A stretch of 64,000 bases of DNA from CAVQRC01 sp963715045 (GTDB lineage Bacteria; Planctomycetota; Planctomycetia; Pirellulales; Lacipirellulaceae). This document shows positions 39,771 to 50,052 of the stretch, piece after piece. The position numbers were made by a program, and so were the translations under genes. The notes under the pieces are model-generated. The model ran no database searches, was not told where the DNA came from, and saw only the letters and a program-made list of their open reading frames with translations. The stretch lies in contig CAVQRC010000006.1 in assembly GCA_963715045.1 (NCBI GenBank), positions 1 to 64,000 of the forward strand, read 5' to 3'. Position 1 is the stretch's first letter, and every line of letters begins with the position of its first letter.

Positions 39771-40062
39771 CTTGGGAGGTTCACGCAGGTCTGGCACTCG
39801 GAATTCGCCACAACCGGTTATCGTAATTGGATCCGTACAATCGCAGGCAGCGATCTTTGCGGGGAATCGTCCCACGGATTATGGCAGAATTACGACTCGT
39901 CGCCGAACTCCCCCCCGAGACTCGCCGCGTCGCGCGAGATATGCGACGATCTCAGGTACGCGTTCCCGTCCACGAAGTCCGCCAGGCCGACTCTCCCGAA
40001 AATCGGCCTGCCAACCACTCGCGGTCATGATGAGCAGCATTCTCCCAATCACAGGCGAGGGG

Positions 40063-41448
40063 ATGATTCGTCCCACGCTCAGCTTCGCGCTGATGGTGAT
40101 CCTGGCGTCGCAGGTGGTTGCCGGCACCGGCGGCCAGCCGAACGTGATTCTGATTGTGGCCGACGACCTGGGGTATGGCGACCTGGGCTGCTACGGACAG
40201 ACGCTGATCCGCACGCCAAACCTGGATCGCCTTGCGACGGAAGGACTCCGGTTCAGGCAGGCGTATGCCGGCAGCACGGTCTGTACACCCTCCCGCTGCG
40301 TCCTGATGACCGGTCGGCACACGGGGCATGCGGCGGCCAGGGACAACATTCCTCACTACGATTCGTATCTTGAAGATGGCGACGTGACGGTCGCGGAAGT
40401 ACTTCAGGGGGCCGGTTATCGCTGCGGAGGCGTCGGCAAGTGGTCGCTTGGTGACGCCGGCACAATCGGGCGGGCGACGAATCAGGGTTTCGACACCTGG
40501 TTTGGCTACCTTAATCAGGACCACGCTCACTACTACTTCACGGAATACCTGGATGACGACGAAGGCCGGCTGGAGCTTCACGGAAACTCGGCGTCCCGCG
40601 AATTCTACAGTCACGATCTGCTGACCGAGCGAGCCCTCAAATTCGTGGAGGAAGCGAAGGACGGGCCGTTCTTTCTGTATGCCGCTTTGACCCTCCCGCA
40701 TTTCTCCTCGAAAGACGAAGATCCGCACGGCCTGGCCGTCCCAGCGACGGACCCGTATGCGGATCGCGATTGGGATGAGCGGTCGAAGAAATACGCCGCC
40801 ATGATCCATCGGCTGGACGAGTCCGTCGGTCGCCTGGTGCAACTGGTCGATCGGCTCGGTCTCGCCGAGACCACCGTCATTTTGTTCACGAGTGACAACG
40901 GTCCCAACGCATCGGTGGCGGAGCGGTTCCACGCCAACGGTCCGCTCAAGGGACACAAGCGCGACCTGACCGAAGGCGGGATCCGGGTGCCGTTCATCGC
41001 CCGCTGGCCCGGTACGGTTCCTGCCAACCAGGTCAGCGACGAGGTCATCGCGTTCGTCGACATGCTTCCCACGCTGGCCGATCTGGCCGGCGCTCGCAGA
41101 CCGTCCGGCCTGGATGGGATCTCCGTGGTGGATGCCCTGCTCGGACGACCGGTTCGCGAGCAGCGAAAGTTCCTCTTCTGGGACTACGGGCATTGCCGAA
41201 AGCGTTACGACCAGGCCGTCCGCATGGACGACTACAAAGCGATTCGTCTGGGTAGGGACGGCGACATCCAACTCTATGATCTGTCACGGGACGTCGGAGA
41301 AGAGCACGATATTGCCGCGGAACATCCGGACATCACGCAGCGTATGGCCCGGATCATGGACACCGCGGTCACGCCGAACGACCGATACCCGATCGGAAAG
41401 ATCTACGACGGCGAGCCCCATTGGAAACCTCCGCGGAACCAGCGTTAA
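40063..41448 (+). CDS. Secreted arylsulfatase (formylglycine-dependent), second copy
   Basis: 461 residues; signal peptide TLSFALMVILASQVVAG. Active site VCTPSRCVLMTGRHTG with the modifiable Cys, metal site VILIVADDLGYGDLGCYG, GVGKWSLG and ILFTSDNGP. It differs clearly from the neighbouring sulfatase at 38373-39770 in the loop regions (RDNIPHYDSYLEDGDVTVAE), so the substrates probably differ. Transcribed divergently from it with 292 bases between. Start at 40063 with a purine-rich stretch just ahead; an ATG at 40027 is an alternative. Intact. Confidence 0.9.
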   Translation: MIRPTLSFALMVILASQVVAGTGGQPNVILIVADDLGYGDLGCYGQTLIRTPNLDRLATEGLRFRQAYAGSTVCTPSRCVLMTGRHTGHAAARDNIPHYDSYLEDGDVTVAEVLQGAGYRCGGVGKWSLGDAGTIGRATNQGFDTWFGYLNQDHAHYYFTEYLDDDEGRLELHGNSASREFYSHDLLTERALKFVEEAKDGPFFLYAALTLPHFSSKDEDPHGLAVPATDPYADRDWDERSKKYAAMIHRLDESVGRLVQLVDRLGLAETTVILFTSDNGPNASVAERFHANGPLKGHKRDLTEGGIRVPFIARWPGTVPANQVSDEVIAFVDMLPTLADLAGARRPSGLDGISVVDALLGRPVREQRKFLFWDYGHCRKRYDQAVRMDDYKAIRLGRDGDIQLYDLSRDVGEEHDIAAEHPDITQRMARIMDTAVTPNDRYPIGKIYDGEPHWKPPRNQR

Positions 41449-41489
41449 GCGGGGAAAGCGGTGAGATTCGCCCGCCAACCAAGTCCCCG

Positions 41490-41617
41490 CTCGTGCTCGT
41501 CCTCCTGCTCCTGCTCGTGCTCGTACTCGTACTCGATCAAGCAGCCGCGGCCCAGCGATCCTTCGTACCCGCGGTATTTCGATTACGAGTACCGGCCTGC
41601 GGCCTGAGCACGAGCAC
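41490..41617. repeat. CTCGTG/CTCGTAC low-complexity repeat with complementary downstream arm
   Basis: Repeats of ctcgtg, ctcctg and ctcgtac at 41490-41535 are followed by complementary cgagtac and gagcacgagcac at 41585-41617, so the transcript could fold into a long imperfect hairpin. It lies between convergent genes and may act as a bidirectional terminator or spacer. Confidence 0.6.
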
Positions 41618-41710
41618 CGCTTCGCTGAGCACGAGCGCGAGGGTGGCGTGTCACGCGAACCGATTCCCGAATACTGGCCAGGCCGGTACGCGGAAATCGA
41701 TTTCCCTGAA

Positions 41711-43463
41711 TCACCCGGGTCGGTCCGCTGCCGCCGGATGAAACTGGGTCCACGTGTCGTATCCGCCGCTGATGTTGCGGACATCATCGAAACCGTGCTG
41801 CCGCAGAATCCGTTCGGCGAGGTAACCACGCTGCCCGGCCTTGCAATACACGAATACCGGCTTGCCTTGGGGGATTTCGGTGAGCCGACCACGGAGTTCT
41901 TCCAGGGGGACATGGATCGCATTCGGAACCGCGCCGTTGCTGTATTCGGCGGCGGTCCGCACATCGACAATCACCACGTTGGTGTCAGGGACGTCTGCCG
42001 GAACATCGTCGGCATGCGCCGGATGCGTTAAGCCGCGGATCGCGTTAGCCGCAATGAACCCCACCATGTTGACCGGATCTTTCGCCGAACCGAACGGCGG
42101 GGCGTAGCAGAGTTCAGCTTCCTCGAGGTCGAATACGGTGGCCTTCATCTGGATAGCCATCGCAATCACGTCGATCCGCTTGTCAATTCCGTCTCGGCCG
42201 ACGGCCTGGGCTCCGAGCACCCGCCCGGAAGGCAACTCGTAAATCAGCTTCAGCGAAATGGGCGTTGCGCCCGGGTAGTACCCCGCATGACTCTGAGGAT
42301 GTGCATACACGACGCTGTAATCTTGCCCGCGAACCTTCTTCATTCGCCCGAGGGCCTTCTCGCTCATCCCCGTCATCCCCGCCGAAAGTTCGAACACCCG
42401 CACAATCGAGGTTCCCTGGCTGCCGCGATAGGTCAACGATTCGCCGTCAAAGCAATCCGATCCCTGGTCCTTGGCGATCCGGTCGGCGACCAGACGTCCC
42501 TGGCGATTTGCCGGACCTCCCAGAGGTACGAACGCCGACCCGCCAAAAATCGGTTCGGTAACCTCGACCGCGTCCCCCACCGCATAGATCCGCGGATCGC
42601 TCGTCTGCTGACCCTGGTCGACGCGAATCGCGCCGCGGTCGGTCAACTCCAGGCCGGCCGCCCTCGCCAGATCCGACTCCGGCCGGACTCCGATCGCCAT
42701 CAACACCAGTTCGGCGCTCAGCTTGCGGCCACTGTTGAGTTGGACTTCGACGCCGCTCCCGGCCGGCTCGAGGGCGGCGACTCCATCCTCGAGGTGCAGG
42801 TCGACGCCCCGTTCGCTGAGCTCCTGATGAAGCGGATGCACCATCTCGGCGTCGAAGGGGGGCATGACCTGCGGCAGCATTTCGACGAGGCTGGTTGTCA
42901 CGCCGCGGTTGACGAGTTGCTCAGCAACCTCGAGACCGATGAATCCTCCACCGATGACCACTGCCTGAGCGATCTCGGCGTCAACGACGGCTTTGATCCG
43001 ATCGACATCGCTCATGTTTCGCAGACTGAGGACGCGAGGATGGTCTCGGCCCACCTTCTCGAGCAGCGGGCCGGGCCGGATGGGTGCGGCACCCGTCGAC
43101 AGGATCAAATAATCGTACGGCTCGGTGTAGGACTCGCCCGAATCGAGGTTTCGCACGGAGACTTCCTGTGCTTCGCGGTCGATCGCCGTGACCTCCATCC
43201 GCGTGCGAACGTCGAGGTTCAGCCACTCATGGAGCTGCGCGGTCGCCGGCCACGAGCAGTTTGCTCCGCTCCGCGATCTCGCCGCCGAGGTAGTACGGCA
43301 GCCCGCAATTGGCAAAGCTCGCCTCGCCGCCGCGTTCCAGTACGACGATCGACGCCTGCTCGTTCAGCCGCCGTGCCCGCGCCGCCGCGCTCGCTCCGCC
43401 GGCAACGCCCCCCACGATCACGATCCGTGGGCCCGCTATGGCTGTTGCTCTACCGTCTGGCAT
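41711..43463 (-). CDS. CoA-disulfide reductase/rhodanese fusion (CoADR-RHD family), frame-disrupted
   Basis: Flavin pyridine-nucleotide disulfide reductase joined to a rhodanese domain, about 580 residues. FAD motif RIVIVGGVAGGASAAARARR; the single active-site Cys typical of CoADR in SFANCGLPYYLGG; NAD motif VVIGGGFIGLEVAEQL; C-terminal rhodanese with VFVYCKAGQRGYLAERIL. Family roles include reduction of CoA disulfide, persulfide or polysulfide. The frame shifts near 43238; one extra CG in the gcgcg there gives LLVAGDRAQLHEWLNLDV without a break. A short gap-free downstream region follows to the repeat at 41490. Confidence 0.85.
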
Positions 43464-43592
43464 CTCTTGCTCCGGAAAGTCGCCGGCTGGGGTGAGAATT
43501 TCCTAAACGCCTTTTAAACCGAATCGGTCCGCTCTACGCAAGGCCCTCCTTACCGACCTGAATTGCCCGCGAAAGCCTGGATGAAACTGGCG

Positions 43593-44036
43593 TTACGGAG
43601 CATCTTCGTTCATCGCGTCGTACCGCTCCTGAATCAGCCGCCTGAAGCGTTTGGCATCCTGCCCAGCAAGGCGATCCAGTGCTTCCCCGGCCGCCAACTC
43701 TGCGTCTTGCCGAACCTCGTTCTGCTTCCGCTCGATGTCGGTCGCCAGTTGTTCGAATTGCTCGAAGGCGTCTTGCTGTTCGACACTCAATTGGCACAAC
43801 TCCGGAGGAAGATCAGCGACGAATTTTTTTAACGCCTGAATTGCGTCGATGATCTTCCCCAACTGCTTGCCGGGACGTGCCACATGGCGATAGATGGCGT
43901 CTTCCATCTGAGGATTGCCCGCCCGGGGGCTGTACCAGCCCCAATTCGTCCACGGGCTGTAGTCCATCTGCACATCGCCCGCCGCTGGCATCCGAACATC
44001 CAGCAGCGGTGAGAACATCTTTAGCCACGAGTCCAT
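43593..44036 (-). CDS. Hypothetical protein, helical
   Basis: 147 residues, no signal peptide. An N-terminal part contains MDYSPWTNWGWYSPRAGNPQ; the rest is helical and rich in Glu/Gln (VEQQDAFEQFEQLATDIERK), probably a coiled coil. A strong gaggagg site precedes the ATG at 44036, supporting a real gene. I do not recognise the family. Confidence 0.65.
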   Translation of the reverse strand: MDSWLKMFSPLLDVRMPAAGDVQMDYSPWTNWGWYSPRAGNPQMEDAIYRHVARPGKQLGKIIDAIQALKKFVADLPPELCQLSVEQQDAFEQFEQLATDIERKQNEVRQDAELAAGEALDRLAGQDAKRFRRLIQERYDAMNEDAP

Positions 44037-44368
44037 TAGGTACCTCCTCGTGCTCTGAAAACCCTCAAGTGGAAAACTCAGAAAGCTCTCGCTGGTGCGG
44101 TGCTTTCTGCGGGTTGAAACAGCAAACGCTGTGCCAAGCTGCAGTTATTCGGTCGGTTTCCATCGCTATCCATGCCGCTATCCCAGCCTTCCGTGGGAGA
44201 ATTCGCGTTCGCGACAGAGCTGATGGCGACGTCTGCTCCGAGAATACATGAAGGTTCGGCGGTCGTCTTGACGCAGGACACCTCAATGGCACGCCGACAT
44301 CTGTGAGTCGTTACGGCGATGGGCCAGTTTCTTCACCGCCATCACGCTCGAACCCGAGGCCCCGAACC
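44037..44368. other. Intergenic region
   Basis: 332 bases between divergent genes. No supportable coding, RNA or repeat signal was seen apart from promoter potential for both flanking genes. Confidence 0.35.
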
Positions 44369-45175
44369 ATGCTTACCAGCAATCCCGTCATGTCGCTTGC
44401 CATGCTGTTGAGAGCCGCCCTGTTTGCGGCTCTGGCCACGTTCACGCTGGGTTCTGCAAATGCCGCCCAACTCGTCAGCAGCCAGCTCTCCTTCGCCTCG
44501 CAGGATCAAAGCATGTGGAGTGCCGGCGAGGCGTTTCAATTCAATTACTCGCGGTTCTTTGGCGTCGATTCCAATCCCGCTCCGGTGACCTTCAATCCGG
44601 CGGCGCGTTCCGGGACGGGCTACTCGGATCATCGGCATCAATCGCAATGAAAGCGGTCAGTTGCACGTACTCGGTCAGAATCAGGGCGGAACAGGATCGC
44701 AATACTCCTTCGGGGCCACCACGATCACCGCGGGCAATTGGAATGTATCGGCGACCGGCGAACTGGTGAACGGCGCGCTTCGCGGCTCCGACGAGAAGGC
44801 GCTCGTCACAGCGTCGCTCGACATTGACCAGATGGTGACCCAGGGGGTGCCGGTTCTGGGCACCGGATTCGCTCACGACTGGGGAGTCATTGAACGACCG
44901 TATCGGCCGACTTCGATGGGGACGGCGACGTTGACGGCCAGGACTTCCTTTCCTGGCAGGCAGCCTTTCCCGTTCTGGACGGTAGCGGAACGTCAACTTC
45001 GGGCGACGCCAACGGCGATGGTAACGTCGATGGCCAGGATTTCCTCGTCTGGCAGAGTCAGTTTGGTGGCAGTCAAGGCGGTGCGGGGCAGGTGGCCGTG
45101 CCGGAGCCCACTTCACTGATCTTGGTGTTGCTGGCCTTGGCAGCGATGCCGCTCCGGCGTTCGACTCGACGTTGA
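44369..45175 (+). CDS. Dockerin-like PEP-CTERM secreted protein, frame-disrupted
   Basis: A signal peptide (LLRAALFAALATFTLGSANA) and beta-rich body (GTGSQYSFGATTITAGNWNV) are followed by two dockerin-like calcium loops (DFDGDGDVDGQDFLSWQ and GDANGDGNVDGQDFLVWQ), then the exosortase tail VPEPTSLILVLLALAAMP with RRSTRR. About 270 residues. The frame changes near 44605 and 44897; adding CG units in ggcgcgttcc and at aacgacc repairs both and yields AARVPGRATRIIGINRNESG. Tail-to-tail with another dockerin/PEP-CTERM gene 52 bases away. An envelope protein; ligand unknown. Confidence 0.75.
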
Positions 45176-45227
45176 GTGGCTGGTCAGCAAACGGTCGGGT
45201 GATGGGAGTAATGACGGGGTCCGCCGC

Positions 45228-46517
45228 TCAATCGTATCTGACGCGGGCCAAGGACATGACGCCCCACAAGCAGGCAATAACTGCGAGCGGGACGACACTC
45301 GGCTCCGGCACAGCCGCCGCGACCTGGCCGCTGCCCCTCGCCGATCCGAATTGAGCCTGCCAGAGCAAAAAGTCGTCGCCGTCCACGTCGAGATCGCCGT
45401 TCGCGTCACCCGTGTTCGATGTGCCTGTCCCGCTGGTCCCGAAGCCGGCTTGCCAGATCAGAAAGTCGTCGCCGTCGACGCTGCCGTTTTCGTCAAAGTC
45501 GGCCGACTGGACGTTGACCGCAATCGTCTCGTAGCCAATGTCCCGCAAGAACGCCAGGTCCAGGACGGTCAATTCCTTGCGGGTGCCGAGCGTGAGCGTT
45601 GGATCCATGACCACTTCTTGCGGTTGCCCGTCGGAGAGACGCGTGCTCATCGTGCCGCTGGCGATGTGACCTCCGTCGCTGGCGACCAGGCCCCCGCCCG
45701 AGCCGGTCAGGGTCTCGACTTCGCTCCCCGACCAGTTCGTGCCAGAAATCTCGTCATCCCACGAATCGGCAGTGCCAAACCCTATCGCGTGCAGCATCTC
45801 GTGCAGCGCCACCGAGTACAGGTCGTTTTTTCCAGCGGCGACAGGAGTCTCGTGATTCCAATGCCAGTAGTTGTTGAGCGCGGCGATCGAGTCTTGTTGG
45901 CCGTTATTGTCGCCATCGAGGTCGATCCAGAAATTTCCATACGCCGGTCCGGCAGCGACACGGGCGGTCGCTGTGGTGTCGCCAAAGGTCAGATCCAGCG
46001 AAATGGTTCCCATGGTTGGCCCGCCGCCACGGCCATAACTCGCGCTTGCCGCGGAGTTTGCCTGGTCCACGGCCGCGATCCATCCGTTCTCAAATCCGCT
46101 ACCGTCAACCGAGAGGCCCAGACTCGCCGGCCCTCCCTGCCCCAGCGTGTTGCCAGAAAGACTGCGCCCACCGACGAACAGGCGAATCTCGTTTCCACCA
46201 ATGGTTGCCGTGTCGATCGTCTCTTCAGACCCGTTACTCGGATTGGTATATCCATAGAACATGTCATAGGTGGCATTCGTCGAACCCGAGGTGCCGGCAA
46301 TCACGTCGTTATCGATGGCGTTGAGGGTGCTCGTGATCGCGTCGCTCAAGTCGCTGGCGGCTGCCTCGATTGCGGCCTTGGCGGCCGGCTGGCCGGAGAA
46401 AAACGTGTCATGGCGATAGTCGAGGACGAGCGAAATCGCTTCCACGCGGTTTGCTGGGACTCCGAGTAGGGCAGCCCAAACTGCCAGCAAGACCCAGCCC
46501 TGTTGTCTCTTCGCCAT
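45228..46517 (-). CDS. Secreted zinc metalloprotease-like protein with dockerin and PEP-CTERM tail
   Basis: 429 residues. A signal peptide (WVLLAVWAALLGVPANRVEA) leads to a catalytic region with the zinc motif VALHEMLHAIGFG (HExxH plus Gly as in metzincin-like enzymes; the third ligand is not obvious). Two dockerin-like loops follow, ADFDENGSVDGDDFLIWQ and GDANGDLDVDGDDFLLWQ, then the sorting tail VPEPSVVPLAVIACLWGVM ending RVRYD. Predicted envelope-anchored peptidase. ATG at 46517 chosen for the signal peptide. Intact, unlike its convergent neighbour. Confidence 0.82.
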   Translation of the reverse strand: MAKRQQGWVLLAVWAALLGVPANRVEAISLVLDYRHDTFFSGQPAAKAAIEAAASDLSDAITSTLNAIDNDVIAGTSGSTNATYDMFYGYTNPSNGSEETIDTATIGGNEIRLFVGGRSLSGNTLGQGGPASLGLSVDGSGFENGWIAAVDQANSAASASYGRGGGPTMGTISLDLTFGDTTATARVAAGPAYGNFWIDLDGDNNGQQDSIAALNNYWHWNHETPVAAGKNDLYSVALHEMLHAIGFGTADSWDDEISGTNWSGSEVETLTGSGGGLVASDGGHIASGTMSTRLSDGQPQEVVMDPTLTLGTRKELTVLDLAFLRDIGYETIAVNVQSADFDENGSVDGDDFLIWQAGFGTSGTGTSNTGDANGDLDVDGDDFLLWQAQFGSARGSGQVAAAVPEPSVVPLAVIACLWGVMSLARVRYD

Positions 46518-46617
46518 GACTCTCGCCCTTTGGGTAGATAATCGAACCGCGTCCTGTCTATTGGGCGGCACTCATATCGTATCGTCACGCCCAAAGATTG
46601 TAGCTGAACGACCGTGG

Positions 46618-46638
46618 GTCACGACCGCCGGTCGTGAC
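46618..46638. other. 21-bp perfect palindromic sequence
   Basis: gtcacgaccg, one central base, cggtcgtgac. It lies 100 bases upstream of the metalloprotease start and 208 bases before the next rightward gene, so it could be an operator for either. Confidence 0.5.
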
Positions 46639-46845
46639 GGGCAGTTCGAACGGCCACGGCGATCTGAATGGCGTGGGGCTTGGATTAGGCCTCGGTGCTC
46701 GAGAAGGGATGCCACAGAGTGCACCGAGTTTTTTCTCCTCGACGTCCTCTGAGACCTCTGTGGCCATGCCTCGCGAAGGGATCGCGAAACGGATTAGAAT
46801 TCACCCCTCCCACGAATGCTGAGTCTCAAACCGAACGCGAACCAA

Positions 46846-47234
46846 ATGTTACGCATGGTCAACCACCGTCTCCTTACCACCGCTTGGGTTGTAGCGATCG
46901 CACTGTGCAGCAGCCCAGCGACTGCCCCTGCAGAAGAACAACGAGAAACGATCCGCGACCGGCTGTGGATCTGGGGGCATCCCGCTGGCGTCTATAACGA
47001 AAGTTCGATTTCGCCAATCGTCGTCCGCTCGAGGTCACCCGGATGCAGCGGCAGACCGAGCTTGGATACGCGTGGCTCAAACAGGGTCGGATCGACGGAG
47101 TGATCTTCCTCGCCACGCCCAATGTCGACGTCGGCTTGGAAGCCGTCGCATCGACCCGTGACTGGATCGCCAGAGTTGGCGACGAACCCTTGGCGGGAAC
47201 CGAGCGGGCCCGCCGAGATCCAGGCATTGAATGA
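46846..47234 (+). CDS. Small exported protein of unknown function, frame-disrupted
   Basis: A signal peptide (TTAWVVAIALCSSPATAPA) is followed by RDRLWIWGHPAGVYNES, then in another frame DFANRRPLEVTRMQRQTELG and GRIDGVIFLATPNVDVGLEA. The pieces join if two CG units are restored at gttcgattt (about 47010). The IWGHPAGVYN opening recalls conserved planctomycete exported proteins of unknown role, which are longer as I remember them; so the 3' part may be truncated as well. Confidence 0.5.
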
Positions 47235-47334
47235 GTTCGTCCACCAGACCTGCCCGGTCCGAGCGTCCGTCACCCTCTATCGAGTCGCTTCGCAGGCAGT
47301 GCTTGCCCGTTCTCGCTGTGGGCACCCGCATGGG

Positions 47335-49200
47335 TCACTCCGACGGAACTCCAGACCGATTGGCAAAGCTGATCACGTGCATGTGCGAAAAGTGCTGCTG
47401 CAAACGTTCGTGCAACTGAGCGTGAAGCCTCGCTACCGAATTGTCGGGTGTCTGTCCCCTGAGTGTCCCGGGGCCGCGCTGCGAGGGACCGTTGTCTCTG
47501 ATGACCAGGTTCCCATTGACGAACTCGATGACCCCCTCGCACGGTTCGGGTTGGGGCGGAAGATCGCCGAGAAGCTTCTGAAGATCCACGCCTGCGGGAA
47601 GAGGCTCCTCGCGCGTCAAGAGGCAGATCGTCTCTGTGCCGGCCGGTCCGGCAATGTCGTCGAAGGTTGCGGCTTCTGTCGGCCAGCTGATCCGGCGTAC
47701 GCGGGTCTCACCCTGCGGTGCTTTCCAGTCCGCCGGTTGCCAGGGATAGAGCGGAATCGCGTTGCCCTGCGTGTCTACCCAGATCAAGTACGCGTAGGCC
47801 GCTCGACTGAGTTCTACCTGGATGCGAAACGAGTCGCCGTCGATCAAGGGCAACGCGCGGGGGTGGCGAATGGAGAGGAGTTGGCGGAGTGCGTCGGATC
47901 TGGCATGCACGATCACGTCAAGTTCCGCGGAGATCTCGGCGTCGGCGGCGATCGCGGCAGCGATCGCCTCAGAGCCTGCCACTGCGGTATCCGGTGTTCC
48001 GTCAGAGCGGAGTAGTGCGAAGAGTACGCCGCCCAAAACGAGGGCTGCCACAACGCCCGCCGCTGCGACCCGCAGGACCAGGGAGTTTGGCGAATCGACC
48101 GATTTCAACCACCTGCGGAGATCTTGGGCCACGTCTGCGGCACTTGCATAACGGCTCCGCGGATCTTTCTCGCAGCACTGCAGGCAGATCTGTTGTAGCG
48201 GCTCGGCGACGGTCGCTTCCAGCTGCCGTGGGGGCCGCATCTCTCGGTGCAGAATATCGTCCAGCAGCTGCACTCCGCTGTTGCCGTGAAACGGCTGTCG
48301 GCCGGTCAGCATCTCGTACAGGATCACGCCCAGGGCCCAGATGTCGGCCCGTCCATCAAGTCGGTGCGCGTCGCCGCTGATTTGCTCCGGCGGCATGTAT
48401 GCCAGCGTGCCGCTGCGTTCACCGGCGTGATTCCACCGCTCTTCTTCGCAGAACGCCAGGCCGAAATCAGTCACGTAAGGGCAGCCTGCTTCGTCGAACA
48501 GAATGTTTGCCGGTTTGAGATCCCGATGCACAAATCCCTGCAGGTGAGCGTGAGACAGAGCTTCGGCGACTTGTGCTGCAATCCCCGCTGCGCGGGTGGG
48601 TGGAAGTTTGCCCTGTTTCAGCACATCTTTCAGCGATGATCCGTCCATATACTTCAGGACGATGAACGGCAGACCATCTTCGGTCCTGCCCACATCGTAG
48701 ACCGGGACGATGTGGGGATGTTCCAACCGGGCGAACGCCTGCGCTTCCTTTTGCAGATCATCGCCAGCTGCAGCCACGGCGTCCGAGACGTTCGGTATCT
48801 TCAGTGCGACAGGCCGCGCAAGGTCTGTGTCGTACGCGAGGTATACCGTGCCAAACCCGCCACGGCCCAGTTCCCTCTCCAGGCGGTAGCGACCGACTTG
48901 CCGCCGAACAGTGGACGCCACGGCTCCCGCCGCGTCCGCTCTTGAGACCGTATTTGCCGCGTGCTTCGAAGCGAGTACCGACGTCTCCTTCAGGGAGGCG
49001 TCGGTGTCATTGATCGGGAGCCCCAACTCTCGCAACTGCGCATCGAAACCCTCAAGGTCTGCAATGACGGACTCGATCGCCGCCGAGATTTCCGGGGCGT
49101 ATGACTTCAGCTGCTCGATTGAAACAGCGTCACCCCGATCGCGCGATTCTTCCCACTCTGCGAGGACATCGAGCAGGCGATCATCCAGGCGGTCGTTCAT
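47335..49200 (-). CDS. Membrane Ser/Thr protein kinase with DUF4384-like C-terminal domain
   Basis: 621 residues. Kinase domain: LGRGGFGTVYLAYD (about residues 110-123), VALKIP, FVHRDLKPANILF (about 225), VTDFGLAF, GTLAYMPPEQ. One transmembrane helix at about residues 375-395 (VAAAGVVAALVLGGVLFALL). The C-terminal part (RIQVELSRAAYAYLIWVD, IPLYPW) fits DUF4384, a domain often linked to caspase-like peptidases. Its start overlaps the end of the ECF sigma gene by 20 bases, so translation is probably coupled. With the TPR-CHAT gene upstream it forms a signalling cassette. Confidence 0.9.
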   Translation of the reverse strand: MNDRLDDRLLDVLAEWEESRDRGDAVSIEQLKSYAPEISAAIESVIADLEGFDAQLRELGLPINDTDASLKETSVLASKHAANTVSRADAAGAVASTVRRQVGRYRLERELGRGGFGTVYLAYDTDLARPVALKIPNVSDAVAAAGDDLQKEAQAFARLEHPHIVPVYDVGRTEDGLPFIVLKYMDGSSLKDVLKQGKLPPTRAAGIAAQVAEALSHAHLQGFVHRDLKPANILFDEAGCPYVTDFGLAFCEEERWNHAGERSGTLAYMPPEQISGDAHRLDGRADIWALGVILYEMLTGRQPFHGNSGVQLLDDILHREMRPPRQLEATVAEPLQQICLQCCEKDPRSRYASAADVAQDLRRWLKSVDSPNSLVLRVAAAGVVAALVLGGVLFALLRSDGTPDTAVAGSEAIAAAIAADAEISAELDVIVHARSDALRQLLSIRHPRALPLIDGDSFRIQVELSRAAYAYLIWVDTQGNAIPLYPWQPADWKAPQGETRVRRISWPTEAATFDDIAGPAGTETICLLTREEPLPAGVDLQKLLGDLPPQPEPCEGVIEFVNGNLVIRDNGPSQRGPGTLRGQTPDNSVARLHAQLHERLQQHFSHMHVISFANRSGVPSE

Positions 49201-49838
49201 CGTCCGGCCTCGCCCTTGTTAAGAGATCGGCGTTGGTTTGCCCCACGAGTCGGGCCAGACGCAAGCGGGCCGCACGCCACCGCCGCTTCACCGTTTCCAC
49301 GCTCAGGCCCAGCGTCTCCGCGATCTCGCGTTGTGTGAAACCCTGATACCAGAACAGATCGCAAACCTCCCTCTCCTGCTCGGGCAGCTGATCGATTGCG
49401 GCGTGTATTTCGGTCCACTGGGCGAGTAATTGCGGGTCGCCAGTGGCGGCCGGCGGCTCCCAATCGGGAGCCGGTTGTACCGCCCCGTTGTCAGGCGGAT
49501 GAAAGATTCCCGTTTGGTGATGACGATCCATTCCCTGCGGTCCCTGGTACTTGCGCGAGATCGATCAATTCGAAGCGAATCTGGCGGGCGGCAAGGCGGA
49601 GGAAATGACGGGCGTCCTGCAGTTCGACTGTTTCCAGGGCCCGATGCAGACGCAGCACCGCGTTTTGCAGCACGTCATCGGTCTGCTCCCACCTCGAAAC
49701 GCGGGGAAACCGCCGTTTAAACACCCGCACCATCTGCTCGAGGCGTCCTACCGCGACGTGGATCAGCCGGTCGCGCAAACCGCGCTCGCCGGCTCGGAGA
49801 CGATCCACATGACGCTGGATTTCGCTGGTTCGACACAT
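49181..49838 (-). CDS. ECF-type RNA polymerase sigma factor, frame-disrupted by one CG
   Basis: Region 2 is encoded from 49838 (WEQTDDVLQNAVLRLHRALE, ARHFLRLAARQIRFELIDLA); region 4 lies in another frame (LPEQEREVCDLFWYQGFTQR, AETLGLSVETVKRRW). The break is at 49553-49557: gcgcg read as one CG more gives ELIDLARKYQGPQGMDRHH and a continuous 219-residue protein. Complete in every other respect, so a single 2-base error or mutation is the likely explanation. The stop overlaps the kinase start. It would direct polymerase to a specific regulon in response to the kinase or CHAT partner. Confidence 0.85.
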
Positions 49839-50052
49839 GCTCAGCGGGGTCTCCGGTCCGTGCAGAATAGGGGCCGGCTATTGTACCCGTTACGCTTGTG
49901 CGACGTCTGCGTGCGGCCCCCGTTTACCGGAGCCGAAGAATCCGTGAGCCGTCTCGCCAGGCGATTGATGAGTAGATTTCGCCCCTCGCGCACGGAGGGT
50001 CGACCCGTGAGTTCGCGCGGCGCCGACCGACTGCGAGGGCTGGCGACGAAAT

